The notes: a model not told the origin generated them from the sequence alone. Shown: positions 7,507 through 14,781, numbered from the stretch's first letter. The stretch is DNA of 22,097 bases from Sphingomonadales bacterium (GCA_024636595.1 JAGXGT010000177.1:1-22097); one strand, 5' to 3'. Numbers and translations are program-made.

Positions 7507-8135
7507 ATCGAATCCACCAGCGCCAGTATCTGTTCGTTCGTAGGGCGCTTTTTATAATCGCCGGATACCGTCTTCGCAATGATCTTTCCAGACCTGTCGA
7601 TCAAGAAGACCGAAGCATAAGGCACACCAACAGCTCGACCTTTGGTATATTGCGGATCGCGTAATCCAAAAGCGTCAATCACGGTCGATGACTGGTCGGA
7701 TAGCATGTCATATTGCAACATCTGGTTTTTCGAGAAACGGTCCTGCTGGTCGGGACTGTCATAGCTGAGGCCATAAAGATTATAGCCGCGATCCTTAAGA
7801 TCACCGACGATCGCGTTGATCGATTTCAACTGTGTCTGGCAATAGGGACACCATTCCACCGAACGGGTAAACACCAAAAGGGCAGGGCCCTTTAGCAGAA
7901 TCTGACCCAAATTAGTCTCGCCTTCGGTGGTCAGCAAACTGGCTTTCACAGGAACCCGTTCCGCGACCGCCAAGCCAGCATCTATGCTTTCCGCTTTGGT
8001 AATCGGTGCTACGACTGTTTCCGGTTTGCCTTCCAATTGCTTGCTACTTTGGGAGCCGGCTTCGGGTGCGGGCTCCGAGCAGGCGGACAAAGCTACCGCT
8101 ATAAACGACGACAGGACTAAAGCGGTTCGTCTCAT
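7503..8135 (-). CDS. Lipoprotein thioredoxin-fold protein (AhpC/TSA, redoxin-like)
   Basis: About 210 residues. The N-terminus MRRTALVLSSFIAVALSAC ends in a lipobox (LSAC, Cys19), so this is a predicted lipoprotein facing the periplasm. A linker rich in Ser, Glu and Pro follows. The C-terminal domain is thioredoxin-like of the AhpC/TSA group: LLVFTRSVEWCPYCQTQL contains a CxxC (WCPYC) where peroxiredoxins have a single peroxidatic Cys. Later VPYASVFLIDRSGKI supplies the cis-Pro strand. It may reduce peroxides or act as a thiol-disulfide reductase. An ATG four codons upstream (8147) is an alternative start. Its TAA overlaps the peptidase TAG on the other strand, so neither gene has room for a terminator. 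Confidence 0.88.
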   Translation of the reverse strand: MRRTALVLSSFIAVALSACSEPAPEAGSQSSKQLEGKPETVVAPITKAESIDAGLAVAERVPVKASLLTTEGETNLGQILLKGPALLVFTRSVEWCPYCQTQLKSINAIVGDLKDRGYNLYGLSYDSPDQQDRFSKNQMLQYDMLSDQSSTVIDAFGLRDPQYTKGRAVGVPYASVFLIDRSGKIIAKTVSGDYKKRPTNEQILALVDSI

Positions 8136-8260
8136 GATAGGATCCATTCCATTATCTCTGCAGTAGTTCGCGGTTATAAGCCCTTTCGTTACAACGCTCG
8201 AAATCTATGTTGGTCTAGCCACGAACTTCAGCCAACCCTTTCTAAAACCGGTTTTTATCA

Positions 8261-9562
8261 TCACAATACATATTTGGACAGGTCGGTATCTTTTGCGACA
8301 TCCGAAAGCTGCTTTTCGACATAAGCCTTGTCGATACTGATTTCTTCGCCAGCACGGTCTTCCGCGGTGAAACTGATCTCTTCGAGCAGCTTTTCCATAA
8401 CCGTCTGGAGCCGACGCGCACCGATATTTTCAACCGACTCATTCACATTCGCTGCGATTTCAGCAAGCTTCTCTATGGCATCTTTGGTGATGCTGATCTT
8501 GACGTCCTCGGTGCCGAGCAGAGCGATATATTGCTCGGGCAAATTGGCTTTGGTTTCCGTTAATATCCGGACAAAGTCGGCCTCGGTCAGCGCACGCAGC
8601 TCGACCCGGATCGGCAGCCGGCCCTGCAGTTCGGGGAGCATGTCGCTGGGCTTGGATATCGAAAACGCGCCGGACGCAATGAACAGGATATGATCCGTTT
8701 TCATCGGCCCATATTTGGTCGCAACGGTCGTTCCTTCAATAAGCGGCAGCAAATCGCGCTGGACACCTTCACGGCTGACCGATCCACCGCGCACGTCGCT
8801 GACCGCGATCTTGTCGATCTCATCGAGAAACACAATGCCATTGGACTCGGCGTCAGAAATTGCCGCCCGTGAAATATCTTCATCATCTAGGCGTTTGTCT
8901 GATTCTTCTTCAACCAGCTTGTCCCAGGCATCTGCGACACGCATTTTCCGGCGCTTCAGGCGGCTTTGGTTCAAGGCCTTACCCATCATGTCGGAAAGGT
9001 TGATCATCCCGACCTGACCACCCATGCCGGGGATGTCCATCGGCATGTTGGGCGTGTCTTCGACTTCAATCTCGATCTCGGTGTCGTTCATATGATTGTC
9101 GACGACCCGTTGCCGGAAACTTTCCCGCGTCGCTTCGCTGGCATTTTCTCCGCACAACACGTCGAGCAGCCTCTTCATGGCAGCTTCTGCTGCGGCCTCG
9201 TGGACCGCCAGTCGCCGGCGTTCGCGTTCGAGGCGGACCGCCTCTTCGGCGAGATCACGGGCAATCTGCTCGACATCCCGGCCGACATAGCCGACTTCCG
9301 TGAACTTGGTCGCTTCAACCTTGATAAACGGAGCATCCGCGAGCTTCGCCAAGCGCCGGGAAATTTCGGTTTTGCCGCAACCGGTGGGGCCGATCATCAG
9401 GATGTTTTTGGGCGTCACTTCTTCGCGCAATTCAGCCGGAAGACGTTGGCGCCGCCAACGGTTCCGCAACGCGACGGCGACCGCTCGTTTGGCGTCTTGC
9501 TGGCCGATAATATGCTCGTCCAGCGCCTTGACTATGGCTTTGGGGGTCAGGTTCGCCTGCAT
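8261..9562 (-). CDS. hslU: ATP-dependent protease ATPase subunit HslU
   Basis: A 433-residue AAA+ unfoldase that caps the HslV peptidase in the cytosol. Walker A is GPTGCGKT (residues 58-65), the pore loop is GYVG (91-94), and Walker B lies in NGIVFLDEIDKIA. The long I-domain occupies roughly residues 110-240, and sensor 2 is in NIGARRLQTVMEKLLEE. The C-terminal tail DLSKYVL is the segment that docks into HslV and activates it. The open frame extends upstream to 9712, but the ATG at 9562 gives the standard family length and N-terminus (TPKAIVKALDEHIIGQ). It starts 40 bases after the hslV stop and is the second gene of the pair. No convincing terminator is visible after the gene. Confidence 0.97.
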   Translation of the reverse strand: MQANLTPKAIVKALDEHIIGQQDAKRAVAVALRNRWRRQRLPAELREEVTPKNILMIGPTGCGKTEISRRLAKLADAPFIKVEATKFTEVGYVGRDVEQIARDLAEEAVRLERERRRLAVHEAAAEAAMKRLLDVLCGENASEATRESFRQRVVDNHMNDTEIEIEVEDTPNMPMDIPGMGGQVGMINLSDMMGKALNQSRLKRRKMRVADAWDKLVEEESDKRLDDEDISRAAISDAESNGIVFLDEIDKIAVSDVRGGSVSREGVQRDLLPLIEGTTVATKYGPMKTDHILFIASGAFSISKPSDMLPELQGRLPIRVELRALTEADFVRILTETKANLPEQYIALLGTEDVKISITKDAIEKLAEIAANVNESVENIGARRLQTVMEKLLEEISFTAEDRAGEEISIDKAYVEKQLSDVAKDTDLSKYVL

Positions 9563-9602
9563 GCTAATTTTCTCTTTGTTGATGTTTATGGGACGACTGG
9601 AA

Positions 9603-10169
9603 CTAGGATCCGCTGTCGAGCGTTTCAATCGTGACCTGATCATTGGTGTAGACGCAGATTTCTGCAGCGATTTCCATCGCCTTCTTGGCCAGTTTCTCGG
9701 CGTCCTTCTCATAGTCCATCAAGGCACGAGCCGCTGAGAGGGCGAAGTTGCCGCCGGACCCGATCGCGGCAATGCCTTCGTTCGGTTCTAGCACGTCACC
9801 ATTGCCGGTGAGGATAAGCGTGATGTCCTTGTCTGCCACGATCATCAATGCTTCGAGATTGCGCAGATATTTGTCGGTGCGCCAATCCTTGGCGAGCTCA
9901 ACCGCCGAGCGCATCAGCTGTCCGCTATGCCGTTCCAATTTCGCTTCCAGTCGCTCGAACAAAGTGAAGGCATCTGCGGTTGCGCCAGCGAAGCCGCCGA
10001 TCACAGATCCATCGTGCAGTTGGCGGACTTTGCGCGCATTTCGCTTCATCACCGTCTGGCCCATCGAGACCTGGCCGTCGCCAACAACGACGACTTTGCC
10101 ATTTTTTCGTACTGATAGGATAGTTGTGCCATGCCATTGTTGCAGGCCATGTTGCTGATTGTCTGTCAT
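9603..10169 (-). CDS. hslV: ATP-dependent protease peptidase subunit HslV
   Basis: A 188-residue proteasome-beta-like threonine peptidase that forms the double hexamer degraded-protein chamber with HslU. The catalytic Thr follows QWHG (T15), so a 14-residue propeptide must be removed, against only Met in E. coli. The conserved VVVVGDGQVSMG, GGFAGATADAFTLFERLE and AAIGSGGNFALSAARAL segments are all present. I chose the ATG at 10169; the only upstream alternative is a TTG. No Shine-Dalgarno precedes it. A TTGCAC/CATATC promoter-like pair ends just 7 bases before the ATG, suggesting a leaderless message. hslV-hslU is a heat-shock operon in many bacteria. Confidence 0.97.
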   Translation of the reverse strand: MTDNQQHGLQQWHGTTILSVRKNGKVVVVGDGQVSMGQTVMKRNARKVRQLHDGSVIGGFAGATADAFTLFERLEAKLERHSGQLMRSAVELAKDWRTDKYLRNLEALMIVADKDITLILTGNGDVLEPNEGIAAIGSGGNFALSAARALMDYEKDAEKLAKKAMEIAAEICVYTNDQVTIETLDSGS

Positions 10170-10176
10170 GAAACGA

Positions 10177-10205
10177 GATATGGGTAATGTCGCTCGGTTG
10201 TGCAA
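10177..10205 (-). promoter_or_regulatory. Candidate hslVU promoter abutting the start codon
   Basis: Minus strand TTGCAC (plus 10200-10205), a 17-base spacer, then CATATC (plus 10177-10182), with the wider -10 region reading CCCATATC. The -10 part resembles alphaproteobacterial RpoH promoters, while the -35 is also compatible with the housekeeping sigma factor. The start point would fall at about the first base of the hslV ATG. Confidence 0.4.
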
Positions 10206-10273
10206 CCAAAGGCTTCGCAAGTTTACTTAATCCAGGGATATCGATCTGCTGACATTCGGCCATTACAATAGGC

Positions 10274-10303
10274 AAAAAAATGGCGACCATCGGGCCGCCA
10301 TTT
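10274..10303 (-). terminator. Intrinsic terminator of the 79-residue protein gene
   Basis: On the minus strand an 8-base stem AAATGGCG / CGCCATTT with a 10-base loop runs directly into seven T residues (plus 10274-10280). It begins 25 bases after the stop codon of the small exported protein. This is the clearest rho-independent terminator in the window. Confidence 0.82.
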
Positions 10304-10327
10304 CTAAATATTTATGCCTGAATTGAT

Positions 10328-10567
10328 TCAGGGGGAGGTTGGCGTATTTTCGCTGCCGTCGGCTGCGATAATGATGCCGCCAATAACTGCTGCTGCAGCG
10401 AGGATCGCAATAATGATGCCCGATCCGCCTTCAACGTTATTTTCGTCGTCTACCGTCGCGCTGGTCCGTGCAATCGAAGAAACAGGCTGTGCAGCCTGTG
10501 CCAAAACGGGTGCGCTTACAAGCGATGCGGCTGCGGCTGCAGCCATTCCAATTTTACCGAAACGCAT
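10328..10567 (-). CDS. Small exported single-span protein, function unknown
   Basis: 79 residues, not matched to a named family by me. Residues 1-23 look like a signal peptide (basic start, Ala-rich core, APVLAQA cleavage region). Residues 25-50 are a polar, acidic linker, residues 51-69 a Gly/Ala/Ile-rich membrane span (GIIIAILAAAAVIGGIIIAA), and a 10-residue polar tail follows. The predicted topology is linker outside, tail inside. The start at 10567 is fixed by AAGGAG six bases upstream, the best ribosome site in the window; a start ten codons earlier is unlikely. It has its own intrinsic terminator and no operon partner, so it is an independently and probably strongly expressed gene. Small proteins of this style are frequent in sphingomonads. 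Confidence 0.85.
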   Translation of the reverse strand: MRFGKIGMAAAAAASLVSAPVLAQAAQPVSSIARTSATVDDENNVEGGSGIIIAILAAAAVIGGIIIAADGSENTPTSP

Positions 10568-10871
10568 AATTTGCTCCTTCAGGGTTTCGCATTTCATTCA
10601 ATACGACCCAATCATTGGCATAATGGACTAGTGAAATCAACAATCTTATTGCTCAAAAGAGGAATCTTCAGATACAGTTGCAAAGATCACACATATTATG
10701 TTTTTTCCTAAAAATTAGAAGCTTGGCTGGATAAACCGCCTTTGAACGAGGTCGATATGTTGATCTGGCGACCACTCCCTCGGTTTCACCAGATGTTCCA
10801 GTTTAAGACGTTAACCATTGGTGCGAAATTTCTGCTAGCAACTATGCATAATAATTTGTTAACCAATCGGC
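10568..10871. other. 304-base intergenic spacer between two divergent small-protein genes
   Basis: AT-rich non-coding DNA that must hold promoters for the leftward 79-residue and rightward 72-residue genes. I see two copies of GTTAACCA (10810-10817 and 10858-10865) near the rightward gene and no strong sigma-70 pair for either. No convincing RNA gene or terminator is visible. Confidence 0.6.
10810..10865 (+). promoter_or_regulatory. Two direct GTTAACCA repeats, possible CtrA half-sites
   Basis: GTTAACCA occurs at 10810-10817 and 10858-10865, flanking the likely promoter of the 72-residue protein gene, whose ATG is at 10872. TTAACCAT resembles the half-site bound by the alphaproteobacterial cell-cycle regulator CtrA. 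The full TTAA-N7-TTAA form is not present, so this is only suggestive. Confidence 0.3.
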
Positions 10872-11090
10872 ATGGACAGAGAGACATTAAGACCACTGGC
10901 GCTGCACAACGAGGGTATAACCCACTCATTCCGGGCAAGTTTGCCGCCTAGAATCTCAGAAGTCGCGCGAGAAAAGCATGATTCGGAGACACTGGAGGCT
11001 GCGAAAGAAAAAGGTTTGGGCGAAGATGCCAGCCTGTTTCTGTTAAGCTTTATGGCCTTCTTCACGGCTTTTTACACGTTCATTTTCTGA
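10872..11090 (+). CDS. Small tail-anchored membrane protein, function unknown
   Basis: 72 residues and no family that I can name. Residues 1-50 are polar and charged, with a Glu/Lys-rich stretch at about 28-50. Residues 53-72 are one hydrophobic, Phe-rich span (DASLFLLSFMAFFTAFYTF) ending at the very C-terminus, so it would be tail-anchored with the N-terminus in the cytoplasm. I recall similar Phe-rich C-termini in short hypothetical proteins of sphingomonads, but cannot verify this here. The start has no clear ribosome site. The gene converges on the MFS transporter with 16 bases between stops. A real gene is more likely than not, because the polar head and clean membrane tail are unlike random translation. 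Confidence 0.62.
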   Translation: MDRETLRPLALHNEGITHSFRASLPPRISEVAREKHDSETLEAAKEKGLGEDASLFLLSFMAFFTAFYTFIF

Positions 11091-11106
11091 TTGGAGCAGC
11101 GACTGA

Positions 11107-12393
11107 TCAGTCACAAGCGCGGTGGAGTTGCTGACCCAGCCACGCCGCCACTAGACACATGGCCGCCACCAGCAAAAGCTGCTCGGTCGTGGAAACCCCA
11201 ATCATACTGAGCCCGAGGGCGACAAGCGCGCCCAAGACCATACAGCCGGAATTGACGACATTATTGGCGGCAATCGTCCGCGCGGTCTGGCTGATGTCAA
11301 CGGTCGTCGTCAGAAAGGCATATAGCGGAACGACAAACATGCCGCCGAATATCGAGACACCGCCCAGCGTGCCAAGCAGCGCCCACGCACCGTCATGGAC
11401 GATGAATGTCTTAAACGTGTAGAGCTGGCCATCTGGCAAGCCCTCCCAGCTACGCGCGATAAAGTAGAGAAGGAGCACGAAGACACCCATCAAGATAACG
11501 CTTGCCGGTGCAAAGCGCGCCGACACTTGGCTTTTCAACAGCCGGTTGACCAGAATTGAACCGATCGCAATGCCCATCGAGAAAACGCCCAGAAAGAGGC
11601 TGGCCACTTCCGGAGTAGCGGTCAGAACATTCTCCACAAGTGGGGGAAATTGAATAATCATGACCGACCCGATGGTCCAGAAAAAGCTGATTGCGATAAT
11701 TGCGAGGTAGAGTCTGCGGACGTGTAACGTCGCGGAGATCAAGCGGATCGAAGAGCGGATAAAATTGAAGTCGATTTTCTCGACTTCCTTGTGCGCCGGC
11801 GCGGGTGGCATAAATTGTGCGGCAAGCCGACCAATCAAAGCCACTAGAAAAACCGTGACAACCGCTATCTCGACGCCGTTACCGTTGCGGTCGATGATGA
11901 TCCCGCCGAGGATGGTACCAGCAAGAATGGCGATATAGGTGCCGGCTTCGACCAGTCCGGTTCCGGCCAAGACTTCATCCTTCTCCAAATGTTGCGGGAG
12001 CACGGCATATTTGATCGGACCGAAAAAGGTGGACTGCAGGCCGAGAAGAAACAAGGCCGCCAGCATGACCGGAATGTTATGAAGCCAAAGTCCGACCCCG
12101 CCGATGATGGCGATGAATATCTCGAGCGTCTTTACGAGTCGGGTGATCCGCGCCTTGTCATAATTGTCCGCCAGCTGCCCCGCCAAAGAGGAAAAGAGGA
12201 AAAACGGCAAGATGAACAGTCCGGAGGCGAGGGCGTTGAAGGCGAAATCCTCGGATTCACTGTCATAAATTCCGTAAGTCACCAAAATGACCATCGAGAA
12301 TTTGAACAGATTGTCGTTAAATGCCCCCAATAGCTGCGTAAGGAACAGCGGCAAAAACCTTCTTGTCCGCAGCAAATGCGCCGTATTCTGCAT
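11107..12393 (-). CDS. MFS transporter, LplT-like (putative lysophospholipid transporter)
   Basis: About 428 residues with some twelve hydrophobic segments. The N-terminal FLPLFLTQLLGAFNDNLFK and the FGPIKYAVLPQHL and GLVEAGTYIAILAGTILGG segments match the LplT branch of the major facilitator superfamily, which flips lysophospholipids inward for reacylation. The frame is open upstream to 12534, but I chose the ATG at 12393. The preceding 47 residues are polar and unlike a transporter start, and the 12393 start gives the normal length. The first transmembrane helix begins about 13 residues in. It is divergent from the phospholipid gene pgsA, which agrees with a membrane-lipid role, though the substrate is inferred. 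In other bacteria related transporters are fused to PlsC-like acyltransferases; here the protein is transporter only. Confidence 0.88.
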   Translation of the reverse strand: MQNTAHLLRTRRFLPLFLTQLLGAFNDNLFKFSMVILVTYGIYDSESEDFAFNALASGLFILPFFLFSSLAGQLADNYDKARITRLVKTLEIFIAIIGGVGLWLHNIPVMLAALFLLGLQSTFFGPIKYAVLPQHLEKDEVLAGTGLVEAGTYIAILAGTILGGIIIDRNGNGVEIAVVTVFLVALIGRLAAQFMPPAPAHKEVEKIDFNFIRSSIRLISATLHVRRLYLAIIAISFFWTIGSVMIIQFPPLVENVLTATPEVASLFLGVFSMGIAIGSILVNRLLKSQVSARFAPASVILMGVFVLLLYFIARSWEGLPDGQLYTFKTFIVHDGAWALLGTLGGVSIFGGMFVVPLYAFLTTTVDISQTARTIAANNVVNSGCMVLGALVALGLSMIGVSTTEQLLLVAAMCLVAAWLGQQLHRACD

Positions 12394-12437
12394 AAAGTGA
12401 AAATCTCTTTTCGAGCTGAAAAATGAGCGTCGCTGTT

Positions 12438-12465
12438 TCTTTAGCCCATTCCGGCCCAGCGTCAA
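12438..12465 (-). promoter_or_regulatory. Candidate promoter of the LplT-like transporter
   Basis: Minus strand TTGACG (plus 12460-12465) matches five of six -35 positions; 16 bases later TAAAGA (plus 12438-12443) is a weak -10. The start point would be about 40 bases before the ATG. Confidence 0.3.
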
Positions 12466-12556
12466 ATCGTATGACGCCGTGTCGCACCACGAATTCCTCT
12501 GATTAATCGCTGAATCAATTTTCATTTTGGGCAAATCCGTTTATGCGAAAGCCGCG

Positions 12557-13129
12557 ATGCTGAATTTGCCGAACATATTGACACTCTCGCGGATATTTGC
12601 CGTGCCGATTCTGGTTTTTCTGCTGTGGCCGAACTTTGACATGTTCCACTTGCAACCACTGCCGATCGACTATTTATTGGCCTTCGGCCTTTATTGTCTG
12701 ATGGCGGTCACCGATTATTTCGATGGCTATCTCGCCCGCTCGCAAGGTACCGTATCCAAACTCGGGATTTTTCTGGATCCAATAGCCGACAAGATCATGG
12801 TCGCTGCCGTGGTTCTCATGTTGATATTTACGAGAGATATTCAGGGATGGCACGCTATCGCGGCGATAGTCATTCTGTTGCGCGAAATCATGGTTTCCGG
12901 CCTTCGTGAATTTCTTGCCGGCCTTCAGGTTAGCGTTCCCGTGTCGCAATTGGCCAAATGGAAAACCGGATTTCAGATGATTTCACTCGGCGCCCTTATA
13001 TTGGCTGGCGGCTTGCCGCACTGGCCGATGGTTCAAACCGTCGGTTTGTGGACTCTCTGGGCTGCCGCGATCCTGACTCTGATTACGGGATGGGACTATC
13101 TGCGGGTCGGTCTGAAGCACATGGACTGA
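12557..13129 (+). CDS. pgsA: CDP-diacylglycerol-glycerol-3-phosphate 3-phosphatidyltransferase
   Basis: A 190-residue integral membrane enzyme that makes phosphatidylglycerol phosphate, the committed step to phosphatidylglycerol and cardiolipin. The CDP-alcohol phosphotransferase signature D-x2-DG-x2-AR-x8-G-x3-D-x3-D is complete, from DYFDGYLAR to GIFLDPIADK (about residues 55-80). Several hydrophobic helices follow. The start MLNLPNILTLSRI is the standard family N-terminus; a TTG ten codons upstream (12527) is less likely. The stop TGA shares a base with the moaD ATG, so pgsA heads a coupled pgsA-moaD-moaE operon. Phosphatidylglycerol synthesis is normally essential. Confidence 0.96.
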   Translation: MLNLPNILTLSRIFAVPILVFLLWPNFDMFHLQPLPIDYLLAFGLYCLMAVTDYFDGYLARSQGTVSKLGIFLDPIADKIMVAAVVLMLIFTRDIQGWHAIAAIVILLREIMVSGLREFLAGLQVSVPVSQLAKWKTGFQMISLGALILAGGLPHWPMVQTVGLWTLWAAAILTLITGWDYLRVGLKHMD

Positions 13130-13392
13130 TGGCACGTTCGATCAACATAATATATTTCGCATGGGTGCGGGAGCGGTTGGGTATCGATCAGGAACAAGTT
13201 TCTCTTGGCGATGAGATCGAAACCATCGCGGATGTGCTATCGATGCTTGGCGAACGGGAAGCGGCCTATGCCGACATTCTCGCTGACGTCGAAAAATTGC
13301 GCTTCGCTCTTGATCAGGATTATGGTCTCAGCACGTCTCTGATTGGCTCTGCAAAGGAACTGGCCATTTTCCCGCCGGTCACCGGCGGATGA
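13129..13392 (+). CDS. moaD: Molybdopterin synthase sulfur carrier subunit MoaD
   Basis: An 87-residue ubiquitin-fold sulfur carrier ending in the required C-terminal Gly-Gly (FPPVTGG). The terminal Gly is adenylated and thiocarboxylated, then donates sulfur to precursor Z inside the MoaD-MoaE complex during molybdenum cofactor synthesis. The N-terminus MARSINIIYFAWVRERLG is typical. It overlaps pgsA by one base (TGATG) and moaE by four (ATGA), so translation is coupled in both directions. A longer frame is open upstream inside pgsA but has no support. Confidence 0.95.
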   Translation: MARSINIIYFAWVRERLGIDQEQVSLGDEIETIADVLSMLGEREAAYADILADVEKLRFALDQDYGLSTSLIGSAKELAIFPPVTGG

Positions 13393-13832
13393 TCAAGATT
13401 GAAGTCGGGCCGGCAGATTTCGACATCGGCGCAGAGACACTGCACGTCGCCGGTCAGGGCGGCGGGGCTATTGCCAGTTTTGTCGGTCAGGTTCGTGATG
13501 ATGGAAACCTCGCATCGCTCGAACTGGAACATTACCCGGCGATGACGCAAAAGGCGCTCGGTGAGATTGCCGAAAAAGCAGTATCTGACTGGGTCCTCCA
13601 TGCCGTGACGATTGTTCACCGAGTTGGAAAATTATCGGTGGGCGATAATATCGTATTGGTCATCACCGGGTCTGATCACCGTCAGGCGGCAATCGAATCC
13701 TGCTCGTTCATCATGGACAAGTTGAAAACGGTTGCCCCTTTTTGGAAAAAAGAGACCCGTGCTGACGGGGCGGTGAAATGGATCGAAGAACGGGCGTCCG
13801 ATGTTGAAGCGTCGGAAAAGTGGAAACGATGA
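13389..13832 (+). CDS. moaE: Molybdopterin synthase catalytic subunit MoaE
   Basis: A 147-residue catalytic subunit that converts precursor Z to molybdopterin using sulfur from MoaD. Family motifs include ASFVGQVRD near residue 30, the VHRVGKLSVGD region, and MDKLKTVAPFWKKE. In the last motif K113 and K120 correspond to the catalytic pair K119 and K126 of the E. coli enzyme. It overlaps moaD by four bases and ends 9 bases from the convergent oxyR stop. The other moa genes are not in the window. Confidence 0.96.
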   Translation: MIKIEVGPADFDIGAETLHVAGQGGGAIASFVGQVRDDGNLASLELEHYPAMTQKALGEIAEKAVSDWVLHAVTIVHRVGKLSVGDNIVLVITGSDHRQAAIESCSFIMDKLKTVAPFWKKETRADGAVKWIEERASDVEASEKWKR

Positions 13833-13841
13833 GCGCGGGCC

Positions 13842-14765
13842 CTATTCGTGGGCTTTCGATACCCAGTTCTGCGCACCCTTCATGATTTCTGCCAACAGTT
13901 GAAATTCGCTCCTCCGCGGACTGTTCTTGCGCCAGACCAGTGCGATGTCGCGCGTCGCTCGATCCGATTTCAGCGGCCTCGCCACAATATCGGTATAATT
14001 CAAGATGCCGCTATCGATCGCCATTTTCGGGAGCAGGGTCAGGCCTAGGCCATTGTCGACCATCTGCACCAAAGTGTGCAGCGAGGTTCCCATCATCCGT
14101 GCGGACGCTCTGAGTTCAGGACGGTTGCAGGCTGCCAGCGCATGGTCCTTCAAGCAATGACCGTCTTCAAGCAGTAGCAATTGAGTCTCATCAATCTGCG
14201 CCGGATCGACTTCGAGCGGCGGATCGCGGGGGTCATTTTTTGGGAAGGCCACGAATATCTCGTCGCTGAACAGAACCTCGGACTCGACATCGCCGCAGGG
14301 AAAGGGCTGCGCCAGCAACACGCAATCGGCATGGCCATGATGCAGCGAATCGCACGCCGCCTGGCTGGTTTCTTCTTTCAGATAGAGTTTCAGTTCCGGG
14401 CGCTCCTTGCGGAGTTGCGGGAGCAAGCGCGGCAACAGAAATGGGGCTATCGTGGGAATCACGCTCATTCTTATGTCGCCGGCCAGCGGCTTGCCGGCCG
14501 ATCGCGCCATCTCGGAAAGCTCTTCTGCCTCGCGCAAGATCCGGTAGGCCTTTTCCACCATCTGATTGCCCAGATCTGTGAAGCGGACAACCCGGCGCGT
14601 GCGTTCCACCAGCACGATATCCAGCAAGGCTTCCAGTTCCTTGATCCCAGCCGACAATGTGGACTGGGTGACAAAGCAGGATTCCGCAGCTTTGCCAAAA
14701 TGGCCATGTTCTTTCAGAGCAACCAGATATTGCAGTTGTTTGAGCGTCGGAAGATAGGTCGACAT
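13842..14765 (-). CDS. oxyR: LysR-type hydrogen-peroxide sensor OxyR
   Basis: A 307-residue LysR-type regulator. Residues 1-65 are the winged-helix DNA-binding domain (PTLKQLQYLVALKEHGHFGKAAE, then TQSTLSAGIKELE). The effector domain carries LLLLEDGHCLKDHALAAC with C204 and C213, a C-x8-C spacing identical to C199/C208 of E. coli OxyR. Both redox cysteines that form the peroxide-induced disulfide are therefore present. OxyR activates catalase, peroxiredoxin and related genes on oxidation. It is divergent from cysE, and two inverted repeats lie just before its start. No katG or ahpC is adjacent. Confidence 0.95.
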   Translation of the reverse strand: MSTYLPTLKQLQYLVALKEHGHFGKAAESCFVTQSTLSAGIKELEALLDIVLVERTRRVVRFTDLGNQMVEKAYRILREAEELSEMARSAGKPLAGDIRMSVIPTIAPFLLPRLLPQLRKERPELKLYLKEETSQAACDSLHHGHADCVLLAQPFPCGDVESEVLFSDEIFVAFPKNDPRDPPLEVDPAQIDETQLLLLEDGHCLKDHALAACNRPELRASARMMGTSLHTLVQMVDNGLGLTLLPKMAIDSGILNYTDIVARPLKSDRATRDIALVWRKNSPRRSEFQLLAEIMKGAQNWVSKAHE

Positions 14766-14766
14766 T

Positions 14767-14781
14767 ATCGAAGCTTTCGAT
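14767..14781. promoter_or_regulatory. LysR-type operator box next to the oxyR start
   Basis: A palindrome ATCGAA-GCT-TTCGAT that fits the ATC-N9-GAT and T-N11-A patterns of LysR-family sites, one base before the oxyR ATG. It would overlap the oxyR ribosome site, suggesting autoregulation. Confidence 0.5.

Noticed and set aside
8244..8255. AAAACCGGTTTT palindrome just after hslU, as a terminator
   Set aside because: The arms are contiguous with no loop and the core is only four G/C bases, so a stable RNA hairpin is unlikely.
8966..9634. 222-residue plus-strand ORF opposite hslU/hslV
   Set aside because: Antisense shadow of two highly conserved genes; its translation has no recognisable domain or ribosome site.
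11101..11112. GACTGATCAGTC, a perfect 12-base palindrome at the end of the MFS gene
   Set aside because: It has no loop, lies partly in coding sequence, and palindromes this short are expected by chance at this scale.
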